This document shows, one piece after another, positions 1 to 6,388 of a stretch of DNA of 6,534 nt. This DNA is from Candidatus Auribacterota bacterium (GTDB lineage Bacteria; Auribacterota; JAFGBW01). The stretch's first letter is position 1. Every line of letters begins with the position of its first letter. Location of the stretch: positions 1-6,534 of the forward strand of contig JAFGBW010000189.1 in the NCBI GenBank assembly GCA_016932965.1, read 5' to 3'. Under the pieces are notes generated by a model, which saw only the letters and a list, made by a program, of their open reading frames with translations, ran no database searches and was not told where the DNA came from. The position numbers and the translations under genes are program-made.

Positions 1-1118
1 AACGGATGATCAGGAGGCTGTGAAAGGACATGGAGAACCTGAACCTGACGGTTTGATTCTGCCGCGGCTGAATATAGTATCTGCCTGAATAAGGTCGTGT
101 CAACGGCCTGGGAGCAGGAAAAGGTGAACAGAACCCCGCCGGGCTGTATTTTTTTCATGGCCAAAAGATTGATGTCCTTGTACCCCCGCGCAGCCTTGTC
201 CTTGTCAGCGGCTTTTTTTGCGAATTTAGGCGGATCTAAAATGATGAGATCGTATGGACAGGGGGTTGCTTCCCGCAGGTATTGAAATACGTCCTGTTCC
301 TCATAATGAATCCCGCTTCCGGTGTGTCCATTCAGTTCCATGTTTTTCATCGCGTGATGAAGGGCTTTCTTTGAACTATCCACCAGATGGACGTTTCTGG
401 CCTTTCCGGCCAGGGCGTATACGGAAAAACCGCCTGTGTAACAAAAACAGTCGCAGACTTTTCTGTCACGGGCGTATTCCCTGACCAGTGAACGGTTCCA
501 TTTCTGATCGAGGAAAAATCCGCTTTTCTGGCCTTCTTCCAGATCAACCATGAATCGTAATCCGTTTTCTTTGATGATCAGCGGAACCGGGAGCAGGCCT
601 GACAGAATCCCTTTTTTGAATGGCAGATTTTCCCTGCTCATGAGCTCAGAGTCGGATTTTTCATAAATGAATTCCGGCGATAAGATTGAATTCAGGCTGG
701 ACAGGATGGATTCGCGGAAACGATTCATTCCCGCTGTTGTGATCTGAATGCAGAGGCCTTCACTGTAACGATCAACCACCAGACCGGGCAGAAAGTCTCC
801 TTCTGAATTGATCAGGCGGCAGGCGTTGGTGTCCGTATTCAGCCATGGTTTTCGCTGGTCCAGGGCTTTTTTGATTCGGTCATGGATATCCGTTTCAGTA
901 AAAGAATCATTGGTTCCCAGGCACAGCATGCGCACCGCGATTGAAGAAACGGGATGATAATAACCGATTCCCAAAGGATTTCCTTCATGGGCAAAGATCC
1001 GGCACAACTCCCCGGGTTCCAACTGACCGGGTATCTGCTGAATGGCGCCTGAAAAAATCCAGGGATGCCCCATCCGGATGTTTTTATCTTTACTTTTTTT
1101 CAGATAAATGGATTTCAT
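1..1118 (-). CDS. rlmI: RlmI-family 23S rRNA (cytosine-C5) methyltransferase, 3' end cut by window edge
   Basis: My own reverse-strand translation gives 372 residues without a stop from ATG at 1118 to the left edge. The family is about 396 residues, so roughly 20 to 25 are missing. RlmI enzymes use S-adenosylmethionine to make m5C at position 1962 of 23S rRNA in the cytoplasm. Visible signatures are an N-terminal PUA-like segment with HPWIFSG at residues 18-24, a linker region, then a Rossmann methyltransferase domain with YTGGFSVYA from 227, DPPKFA at 295-300, RGYKDIN at 311-317 and FTFSCS ending at 336. The visible end, PPDHP, matches the DHPV region just before the family C-terminus. An in-frame stop at 1155-1157 with no ATG, GTG or TTG between it and 1118 fixes the start. 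No Shine-Dalgarno is visible. The gene is divergent from the SOD gene, with 71 nt between starts. RlmK or another paralogue is less likely. Confidence 0.93.
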   Translation of the reverse strand, partial: MKSIYLKKSKDKNIRMGHPWIFSGAIQQIPGQLEPGELCRIFAHEGNPLGIGYYHPVSSIAVRMLCLGTNDSFTETDIHDRIKKALDQRKPWLNTDTNACRLINSEGDFLPGLVVDRYSEGLCIQITTAGMNRFRESILSSLNSILSPEFIYEKSDSELMSRENLPFKKGILSGLLPVPLIIKENGLRFMVDLEEGQKSGFFLDQKWNRSLVREYARDRKVCDCFCYTGGFSVYALAGKARNVHLVDSSKKALHHAMKNMELNGHTGSGIHYEEQDVFQYLREATPCPYDLIILDPPKFAKKAADKDKAARGYKDINLLAMKKIQPGGVLFTFSCSQAVDTTLFRQILYSAAAESNRQVQVLHVLSQPPDHP

Positions 1119-1176
1119 GAAAATATCGTGTTGGTCAATTTTTATGATGATTCGTTATCGGAATTAAATTTATACC

Positions 1177-1184
1177 AAAGGAGG
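1177..1184 (+). promoter_or_regulatory. Strong ribosome binding site of the SOD gene
   Basis: AAAGGAGG lies 5 nt before the ATG at 1190 and is close to a perfect anti-16S match. It is the only clear Shine-Dalgarno in the window and fixes the SOD start. It suggests high translation of this gene. Confidence 0.9.
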
Positions 1185-1189
1185 AAAAT

Positions 1190-1786
1190 ATGCCATTTAA
1201 ACTTCCTGAACTGCCCTGGCCCAAGGATGCTCTGAGCCCTTATATCAGTGCTGAAACCATAGAGTATCATTACGGAAAACATCATCTTGCTTATGTGAAC
1301 AACCTCAATACGCTTGTGAACGGAACCGCCCTGGAATCAGAATCCCTGGAGATGCTTTTTTCGAAACCTGAAAAATTGCCTGCCGACAAAAAAAATGCCA
1401 TTTTCAACAACGCGGCCCAGGTTTATAACCATACTTTCTACTGGAAGTGCCTTACGCCGAAGGCGGGCAACCTTTCTGATGGTAACTTGCTGGAACTCAT
1501 TAAGAAAAATTTCGGCTCTTTTGACTCTTTTAAGGAGAAATTTTCCGATACAGCCGTCAAATTATTCGGAAGCGGATGGGCATGGCTGGTTAAAAATGCT
1601 GATGGTTCGCTGGCTGTTGAGCCCACGTCCAATGCCGACAACCCTTTGGCTCATGGAAAGAGTCCGTTATTAACCTGCGATGTCTGGGAACACGCTTATT
1701 ATATCGATTACCGCAATGCCCGCGCTGAGTATGTCAAGTCGTTTTGGAACTGCATCAACTGGGATTTTGTTCAGAATCAATTGTAA
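1190..1786 (+). CDS. sodB: Iron superoxide dismutase
   Basis: The 198-residue protein is the normal length for the Fe/Mn SOD family, which converts superoxide to oxygen and hydrogen peroxide. By alignment from memory with E. coli SodB, the metal ligands are His27, His81, Asp164 and His168. The last two lie in the family signature DVWEHAYYIDYRN. Iron type is supported by Gln77 in AAQVYNHTFYW, where manganese enzymes have Gly and donate a Gln from the C-terminal domain. The N-terminal helical hairpin (about 1-90) and C-terminal alpha/beta domain (about 95-198) are both complete. There is no signal peptide, so the enzyme should be cytosolic. Cys163 replaces the Val of E. coli in LLTCDVWEH, a common variant. 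The gene is probably transcribed alone: a 148-nt gap follows and the neighbour behind it is divergent. No Fur or SoxR site could be identified with confidence. Confidence 0.96.
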   Translation: MPFKLPELPWPKDALSPYISAETIEYHYGKHHLAYVNNLNTLVNGTALESESLEMLFSKPEKLPADKKNAIFNNAAQVYNHTFYWKCLTPKAGNLSDGNLLELIKKNFGSFDSFKEKFSDTAVKLFGSGWAWLVKNADGSLAVEPTSNADNPLAHGKSPLLTCDVWEHAYYIDYRNARAEYVKSFWNCINWDFVQNQL

Positions 1787-1810
1787 CGGGCTGTTTCATT
1801 TATTTATTTC

Positions 1811-1822
1811 TTGAAATTTCAA
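1811..1822. repeat. Perfect 12-bp palindrome in the SOD-GT2 gap
   Basis: TTGAAATTTCAA is self-complementary over 12 bases and is followed by a run of seven A at 1826-1832. It could be an operator or part of an AT-rich transcription end. It has no loop and no following T-run on the plus strand, so it is not a standard intrinsic terminator. Its function is unknown. Confidence 0.4.
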
Positions 1823-1907
1823 ATTAAAAAAAGTAATGATTGCCCTTCTTTAACGCCGTGGGAATATGATTTGCGGCCGTTAGAGACGCATTGAGAACAA
1901 CTATATT

Positions 1908-1928
1908 TCAGACCCGGAATGGGTCTGA
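1908..1928 (+). promoter_or_regulatory. 8-bp hairpin just before the membrane GT2 start codon
   Basis: TCAGACCC (1908-1915) and GGGTCTGA (1921-1928) are perfect complements around a 5-nt loop, GGAAT. The stem ends 6 nt before the ATG at 1935 and occupies the place where a Shine-Dalgarno would normally sit. It also contains the in-frame stop TGA (1926-1928) that limits the N-terminus of the following gene. It could control translation of that gene or mark an operator. With no T-run it is not a terminator. The structure is seen; the role is inferred. Confidence 0.5.
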
Positions 1929-1934
1929 TTCAGG

Positions 1935-3491
1935 ATGGATACATTGTTGACACTGGCCTATTCTTTCCTTGGATTTCTTCTTCTGATTTACAGTTTGAAC
2001 TGTTTTGTGATGGTTTATTTGTTTTTAAGAAGAAAAAAAGAAGCGGATCAAACGGATGAATCCATGGTTCAGGATTTATTTTTACATCAGACTCCTCCTC
2101 ACGTGACTACCCAGATACCTGTTTTCAATGAATGCAATGTGATCGAACGTTGTATTCATGCAGTTTGTCGTATGAAATACCTGAAGGGGCTGCATGAAAT
2201 TCAAATTCTCGATGATTCAACGGACGAAACCAGTGAGTTGATCAATCGGCTGGTTGATTCATACAGGGCCCTGGGGGTGGATATCAAGGTGATTCGCAGA
2301 GAGGCAAGAACCGGTTTTAAAGCCGGTGCGCTCAATAACGGGTTGCAGCAGGCGAAAGGAGACCTGTTGGCGTTATTTGATGCGGATTTTATTCCGCCGG
2401 ATGATTTCCTTCTCAAAACGGTTCCTAATTTTTTGAAGAATGACCGGCTCGGTTTTGTCCAGGCCAGATGGAGTCATCTGAATTCAAATGTCTCTTTGTT
2501 GACCCGTGCACAGGAAATCGGTATTGATGGGCATTTCATGGTTGAGCAGGCCGCCAGGGCATGGAATGGATTATACATGAATTTCAACGGCACGGCCGGG
2601 GTATGGAGGAAAAAGACAATTTTGTCATCTGGAGGATGGCAATGGGATACGCTGACTGAAGACATGGATCTTTCCTATCGTATTCAGATTGAAGGATGGA
2701 AGCCGTTGTTCATTTACGATCTGGCTGTTCCTGCTGAACTCCCCGAAGACGTGCATGCCTTTAAAAGCCAGCAGTTCCGATGGGCCAAAGGCTCGATACA
2801 AACAGCAAAAAAGCTGCTTCCGATTATTTTAAAAGGAAAGGATTCCTGGTTTAAAAAATTTCAGGCTATCATGCATCTTTCCCATTACATTGTCTATCCT
2901 CTGATGTTGATGCTGGCCCTTCTTTCTTATCCAGTTTTAATGACCAATCATTTTCATGAGTCCCCGGTTTATTATCCTCTCAATACTTTGATCCTTTTGT
3001 TGGCTCTCATTGCTCCTAATTCCGTCTATCTGACCAGCCAGTTGATTATCAACGGGTGCCGGTTTTCCAAATTGCTGATGCTTTCCTCCGTGGTCTTAAT
3101 CGGAGTGGGGGCGGTTGTCTCCAATTCAATAGGAGTATTTGAAGCGTTGATTGGCAGAAATTCTGATTTCATTAGGACTCCAAAAAAAGGGGAAGTGATA
3201 AAAAAGAAATATTCAGTGAAAAGGATTTATGTCGCCTGGTATGAACTGGTTCTGGGTCTATACTGTCTTTTTGTCTTTATTTCCTATATTCAGGCTGGAA
3301 GGTTCTGGATGGGTCCGTTTCTATTTATTTATTCCGTCGGTTTTCTATATTTCGGAATAGTGAGTCTCACTTCGAGTGGAAAAGATCCTTTTGTCCTGCG
3401 GGATGTTTTCAAGAAATTATTAAAAAGAAATTCGTTAGGGGGTGATTCTGTAACAGAAACCGAAACTGAACTTTTTTCTTCCATGGCTTGA
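1935..3491 (+). CDS. CslA/CESA-like processive family 2 glycosyltransferase, inner membrane
   Basis: The 518-residue protein has one N-terminal membrane segment (about 6-31), a cytoplasmic GT-A domain (about 55-300) and about five C-terminal membrane segments (about 315-337, 347-371, 379-402, 431-453, 459-479). This is the layout of bacterial cellulose-synthase-like and plant CslA/CslC-like enzymes. The processive GT2 motif set is complete: Asp93-Asp94 in LDDSTDE, Asp149 and Asp151 in DAD, Asp243 in LTEDMDLS, and QQFRW at 279-283. Also typical are GFKAGALN near 127-134, NFNGTAGVWR at 216-225 and RTPK at 414-417. It should extend a beta-linked polymer from UDP-glucose or GDP-mannose; the sugar cannot be read from sequence. 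No PilZ domain is visible, so c-di-GMP control through a fused domain is unlikely. The start is ATG 1935, limited by a stop at 1926-1928; TTG at 1944 would sit better behind AGGATGG. The gene is coupled to pgi 3 nt downstream. Confidence 0.9.
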   Translation: MDTLLTLAYSFLGFLLLIYSLNCFVMVYLFLRRKKEADQTDESMVQDLFLHQTPPHVTTQIPVFNECNVIERCIHAVCRMKYLKGLHEIQILDDSTDETSELINRLVDSYRALGVDIKVIRREARTGFKAGALNNGLQQAKGDLLALFDADFIPPDDFLLKTVPNFLKNDRLGFVQARWSHLNSNVSLLTRAQEIGIDGHFMVEQAARAWNGLYMNFNGTAGVWRKKTILSSGGWQWDTLTEDMDLSYRIQIEGWKPLFIYDLAVPAELPEDVHAFKSQQFRWAKGSIQTAKKLLPIILKGKDSWFKKFQAIMHLSHYIVYPLMLMLALLSYPVLMTNHFHESPVYYPLNTLILLLALIAPNSVYLTSQLIINGCRFSKLLMLSSVVLIGVGAVVSNSIGVFEALIGRNSDFIRTPKKGEVIKKKYSVKRIYVAWYELVLGLYCLFVFISYIQAGRFWMGPFLFIYSVGFLYFGIVSLTSSGKDPFVLRDVFKKLLKRNSLGGDSVTETETELFSSMA

Positions 3492-3494
3492 TTT

Positions 3495-5183
3495 ATGAAT
3501 TCGAAATCACCTCCTATCCTATCACTTGTTCGTTCCCGTGAATGGCGGGCTTTGATCAAACATCAGGCCAAAGTCAGAAAAATGCATTTGAGGGACCTGT
3601 TTAAGGACACAAAACGGTTCAGGCGTTTTTCCATCGAGGCGTGCTCCATTTTTTTGGATTATTCAAAAAATCTGATCACAGAGGACACCTTTTCATTATT
3701 GATAGCTCTGGCAAAGGCCGCCCGGGTTTCGGCTTCTGCAAGGAAAATGTTTAGAGGGGAAAAAATCAACTGGACTGAAAAGAGATCGGTTCTTCATGTC
3801 GCGTTAAGGAATCGCTCCCCCAACCCGGTTCTTGTTGAGGGAAAAGATATCATGCCTGAAATCCGTTCGGTTCTTCAGAGGATGAAAATTTTTTCTGATT
3901 CGGTTCGGGATGGAAGCTGGAAAGGTTTCACGGGTCAAAAGATAACGGATGTGGTCAATATTGGTATCGGGGGGTCGGATCTGGGACCCAAAATGGTGTG
4001 TGAGGCTTTGAAACATTATCATAACGGGCCCGATGTTCATTTTGTTTCCAATATAGACGGAACAGATATCTTCCAGACCTTGAAAAAACTTTCTCCGGAA
4101 ACCTCGCTTTTTCTGGTGGCGTCCAAGACGTTCACCACTCAGGAAACCATGACGAATGCTTCAACGGCCAGGAGGTGGATCACAGACCGTCTGGGAGACA
4201 CTGCCGTGAAAAATCATTTTGCGGCCATGTCCACCAACTCCAGACGTGTGGCAGAATTTGGAATCGATCCGCAGCATATGTTTGAATTCTGGGATTTCGT
4301 GGGGGGGCGTTACTCGGTTTGGTCGGCCATAGGCCTGTCCGTATGCTGCGCCGTCGGATTTGACCGGTTTGAAGCCTTTCTTCAGGGCGCCCATGAAATG
4401 GATTTGCATTTTTTAGAGGCGCCGCTCGATAAGAATATTCCCGTGATCCTGGCGCTTCTGGGAATATGGTATAACAATTTTTTAGGAGCCTCCACTCATG
4501 CGGTGCTGCCATACGATCAATATCTACATCGGTTTCCTGCTTATCTTCAGCAGGGAGATATGGAAAGCAACGGGAAAAGCATAGACATAAATGGCGGGAA
4601 GGTAGATTACCAGACCGGACCTGTTATCTGGGGGGAACCGGGAACCAACGGTCAGCACGCCTTTTACCAGTTGATCCACCAGGGAACCAAGCTGGTTCCG
4701 GCAGATTTTATCGGGTTTAAACAATCCCTGAATCAGCTTGGAGAACATCATGCCATTTTAATGTCGCATTTTCTTGCCCAGACTGAAGCATTGGCTTTTG
4801 GACTGCCTGGGGAAAAGGTGGTCAAAGACCTTGAGAAATCCGGTATGGGCAGGGAAGAGTTGCTGATGCTTGCACCGCATAAAACGTTTGAAGGGAACAG
4901 GCCCACCAACACGATATTGATGGACAAGCTCACTCCAAAAGCTTTGGGTGCGCTCATTGCCATGTATGAACATAAAATTTTCACACAAGGGATCATTTGG
5001 AGAATCAACAGCTTTGACCAGTGGGGCGTTGAATTGGGCAAGGTGCTGGCTAAGAAGATCCTTTCAGAAATGGAATCGGAAAAACCAGGAGAGCATGATT
5101 GTTCCACGGCCGGATTACTCTCTAAGTTACTGGAAAAGAAAAAAAAATTGAGTGGTTGGTTGAATTCACCTATAGTGAAATAA
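3495..5183 (+). CDS. pgi: Glucose-6-phosphate isomerase
   Basis: The 562-residue protein is a complete long-type phosphoglucose isomerase (E. coli Pgi has 549). It interconverts glucose-6-P and fructose-6-P in the cytoplasm. The two SIS-fold domains show [21 protein letters not shown] from about 142, with the phosphate-binding loop. [15 protein letters not shown] lies near 208-222 and the family signature [16 protein letters not shown] at 267-282. The second signature, [10 protein letters not shown], ends at 516. Catalytic residues by family alignment are Arg272, Glu357 (GDMESNGK), His388 (NGQHAF) and Lys516. The ATG lies 3 nt after the stop of the membrane GT2, with no Shine-Dalgarno of its own, so translation is probably coupled. 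The last residues after CSTAGLL form a Lys-rich tail somewhat longer than in E. coli. The gene can feed both glycolysis/gluconeogenesis and sugar-nucleotide synthesis; the pairing with a polymer synthase hints at the latter. Confidence 0.97.
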   Translation: MNSKSPPILSLVRSREWRALIKHQAKVRKMHLRDLFKDTKRFRRFSIEACSIFLDYSKNLITEDTFSLLIALAKAARVSASARKMFRGEKINWTEKRSVLHVALRNRSPNPVLVEGKDIMPEIRSVLQRMKIFSDSVRDGSWKGFTGQKITDVVNIGIGGSDLGPKMVCEALKHYHNGPDVHFVSNIDGTDIFQTLKKLSPETSLFLVASKTFTTQETMTNASTARRWITDRLGDTAVKNHFAAMSTNSRRVAEFGIDPQHMFEFWDFVGGRYSVWSAIGLSVCCAVGFDRFEAFLQGAHEMDLHFLEAPLDKNIPVILALLGIWYNNFLGASTHAVLPYDQYLHRFPAYLQQGDMESNGKSIDINGGKVDYQTGPVIWGEPGTNGQHAFYQLIHQGTKLVPADFIGFKQSLNQLGEHHAILMSHFLAQTEALAFGLPGEKVVKDLEKSGMGREELLMLAPHKTFEGNRPTNTILMDKLTPKALGALIAMYEHKIFTQGIIWRINSFDQWGVELGKVLAKKILSEMESEKPGEHDCSTAGLLSKLLEKKKKLSGWLNSPIVK

Positions 5184-5204
5184 CATCCTCTCCTATCACC
5201 AGTT

Positions 5205-5232
5205 ACTATTCACCATCCACTATTCTCTGTTC
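5205..5232. repeat. Degenerate heptamer tandem array between convergent genes
   Basis: Four 7-nt units follow one another: ACTATTC, ACCATCC, ACTATTC, TCTGTTC. Units 1 and 3 are identical, unit 2 differs from them at two positions and unit 4 at three. The array lies in the 106-nt gap (5184-5289) between the stops of pgi and the minus-strand GT2. It has no coding role and is not a recognisable terminator. It resembles the short heptanucleotide repeats known from intergenic DNA of several bacterial groups, such as cyanobacterial STRRs. Confidence 0.55.
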
Positions 5233-5251
5233 CTCAGCGCCTCTGCGGGAG
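5230..5251. repeat. CTCAGCG/CTCTGCG-type intergenic repeat element
   Basis: The segment joining the heptamer array reads TTCCTCAGCG, then CCTCTGCGGGAG. From memory it resembles a 'CTCTGCGNCTCTGCGG' type of sequence that recurs in intergenic DNA of many environmental bacteria, with no assigned function. Only one copy is visible here, so its repeat status rests on recollection and is not shown within the window. Confidence 0.3.
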
Positions 5252-5289
5252 TTGTTATCTGATTGCGAGCGCACGCGAGTAGCTCCCCG

Positions 5290-6159
5290 TTACGTATCCT
5301 CCATGGTTTCAATAAATAGTTTTTTATTTAATAGTTCCTCTTTTATCCATCTAAGGCGGTAGGGATTGAAGAGCAGAAAAAAAAGAAGGCGGGGTAAATC
5401 GTAAAACACCATCGCCATCCAGTGTGTTCTTCGGTAGGCCGGATAATATGTCCGGATCAGATAAAACCGGTTGCGCAGGCTTAGGTACTGCTTATAAAAA
5501 TATCCGCTGCGGCTTGAATTGCCATGATGAAAGCATACGGCGTTTTCTATCACCCCCGTTGCGATTCCCAGCTTTGATAACCGGCATGAGAGTTCTATAT
5601 CCTCCCATAGAAAAAAATAACGTTCGTCATAGAGGAGACCGTTGGGAGTCGATATTTTTTTCAGAAGATTTTTTTTGAGGGCAAAGGCTGTTCCGGAAGG
5701 GCCGAGGATATCACTGCCGGTTGTCGAATTCTTTCCTCTCAGAAAAGAGGTCAGATACACTCCAAGTGATTCGGTTTTTGTTCCTTCCTTGTTTTTGACA
5801 TGAAGAGCAGCCATTTCGAGTCCGGTATTTCTAAAGCCAAGGACGATGTTTTCTAAAAAAACGGATTCGAACGTCAGATCCGAATTCAGGACGACTATGA
5901 TTTCGCCCCGGCAATTTGCAGCGCCCTGATTGACGCCGGCAGCATAGCCTGGATTGATTTCATTTCTTGAGAACAGGAAGGGAAAAGAAAAAGACTGATT
6001 CCTGATCCACTCTTTTAAGCCGTCCGTGGAACCATTGTCTATGACAATCAATTCCCAATTTTGAAAGCCCTGTTTTTTAAGTGATTCCACGCAGGTTGAA
6101 AGATATGGAAGCGCATTATGGCACGGGATGATCAGGGATAAAAAGGGGGAATGGTTCAT
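5290..6159 (-). CDS. Family 2 glycosyltransferase, rhamnosyltransferase (WbbL-like) type
   Basis: From the ATG at 6159 the protein has 289 residues, typical of GT2 enzymes that add a sugar to O-antigen, capsule or other surface glycans. Visible motifs are the N-terminal strand LSLIIPCHN, IDNGSTDG at 40-47 (nucleotide binding), and GYAAGVNQGA at 71-80. LNSD at 91-94 stands in the DxD place, GPSGTAF is at 153-159, and WEDIELSCRLSKLG at 185-198 carries the likely catalytic acidic pair. HHGNSSRS is at 211-218. A hydrophobic patch near 252-265 may hold it to the inner membrane. The frame is open to an ATG at 6231, but those 24 extra residues are encoded partly by heptamer repeats and precede the conserved first strand, so 6159 (or GTG 6162) is preferred. 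No clear Shine-Dalgarno is seen. Donor and acceptor sugars are not predictable. The gene converges on pgi, so it belongs to another transcription unit. Confidence 0.88.
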   Translation of the reverse strand: MNHSPFLSLIIPCHNALPYLSTCVESLKKQGFQNWELIVIDNGSTDGLKEWIRNQSFSFPFLFSRNEINPGYAAGVNQGAANCRGEIIVVLNSDLTFESVFLENIVLGFRNTGLEMAALHVKNKEGTKTESLGVYLTSFLRGKNSTTGSDILGPSGTAFALKKNLLKKISTPNGLLYDERYFFLWEDIELSCRLSKLGIATGVIENAVCFHHGNSSRSGYFYKQYLSLRNRFYLIRTYYPAYRRTHWMAMVFYDLPRLLFFLLFNPYRLRWIKEELLNKKLFIETMEDT

Positions 6160-6178
6160 CACACTACATGGGTGGTTA

Positions 6179-6220
6179 AATTGGTAATCAAGAATTGAGA
6201 ATCGAGAAACAAGAAAACAG
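6179..6220. repeat. Heptamer tandem array, forward orientation
   Basis: Six 7-nt units in exact register: AATTGGT, AATCAAG, AATTGAG, AATCGAG, AAACAAG, AAAACAG. The consensus is close to AATYRAG; the outer units are the most degenerate. The array lies directly upstream of the preferred start of the minus-strand GT2. It is read as codons only if the less likely start at 6231 is used. Confidence 0.65.
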
Positions 6221-6223
6221 TGG

Positions 6224-6238
6224 GGCTGCAAGGCAGCC
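6224..6238 (-). other. Small GC-rich hairpin, possibly terminator-like
   Basis: GGCTGC (6224-6229) and GCAGCC (6233-6238) pair perfectly around a 3-nt loop. On the minus strand the stem is followed by CCACTG and then a T-rich stretch, TTTTCTTGTTTC, so it could be a weak terminator for the gene ending at 6389. The T-rich tract starts six bases too late for a standard intrinsic terminator. The strand assignment is inferred. Confidence 0.3.
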
Positions 6239-6281
6239 GAAAAATTTCATCATCCGATTCAAAACGCCAAAGGCATTCCTT

Positions 6282-6302
6282 CTGAATTCTCAATTCACGA
6301 TT
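6282..6302. repeat. Heptamer tandem array, inverted orientation
   Basis: Three 7-nt units, CTGAATT, CTCAATT and CACGATT, are the reverse complement of the AATYRAG type found at 6179-6220. The reverse complement of the whole 21-nt block matches 6186-6206 at 17 of 21 positions, including an exact 11-nt core (6192-6202 against 6286-6296). The two arrays could pair across a 75-nt loop. Confidence 0.6.
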
Positions 6303-6304
6303 CT

Positions 6305-6376
6305 ATGTCCGGCTTCATTATGTTTTAATTAACCTCAATATTTTATTGTGTTTTATGTTGTTTTTAATCCGGACAT
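6305..6376. repeat. 8-bp inverted repeat bounding an AT-rich core
   Basis: ATGTCCGG (6305-6312) and CCGGACAT (6369-6376) are perfect complements. The 56 nt between them are very AT-rich and free of GC-rich stems. It starts 2 nt after the inverted heptamer array. It may be the remains of a small mobile or repeat unit, or chance. No target duplication was seen. Confidence 0.35.
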
Positions 6377-6388
6377 TCATGAAATGCC

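Larger units (their letters stand above)
6160..6388. other. 229-nt repeat-rich intergenic region upstream of the minus-strand GT2
   Basis: No gene is seen here. From left to right the stretch holds a heptamer array, a small GC-rich hairpin, a second heptamer array in the opposite orientation, and an AT-rich core bounded by an 8-bp inverted repeat. The promoter of the GT2 gene probably lies here if it is not co-transcribed with the gene at the right edge, but no convincing -35/-10 pair was found. Confidence 0.6.

Noticed and set aside
97-484. Short plus-strand open frames in the left kilobase
   Set aside because: They lie opposite the rlmI coding strand, which translates into clear family motifs; the short frames show none.
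1131-1164. Promoter or Fur-type operator before sodB
   Set aside because: TTGGTC with GTTATC 17 nt later is weak, and ATTC/GAAT around 1150-1164 is only a 4-bp dyad, too short to call a Fur box.
1811-1840. Promoter TTGAAA-17 nt-TAATGA before the membrane GT2
   Set aside because: The -35 is fair and spacing ideal, but the -10 matches the consensus at too few positions; the region is AT-rich enough to give this by chance.
4161-5107. Several minus-strand open frames within pgi
   Set aside because: They are shadows of the strongly conserved pgi frame and resemble no protein family.
5246-5289. Bidirectional terminator between pgi and GT2 formed by CGGGAG and CTCCCCG
   Set aside because: The complement is only five continuous bases across a loop of about 31 nt, and no T-run follows on either strand.
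5424-5678. 84-codon plus-strand open frame inside the minus-strand GT2
   Set aside because: It is antisense to conserved GT2 motifs (WEDIELSCRLSKLG, HHGNSSRS) and has no sensible protein features.
6179-6302. CRISPR array
   Set aside because: The units are 7 nt, contiguous and degenerate, with no spacers of uniform length and no cas genes in the window.
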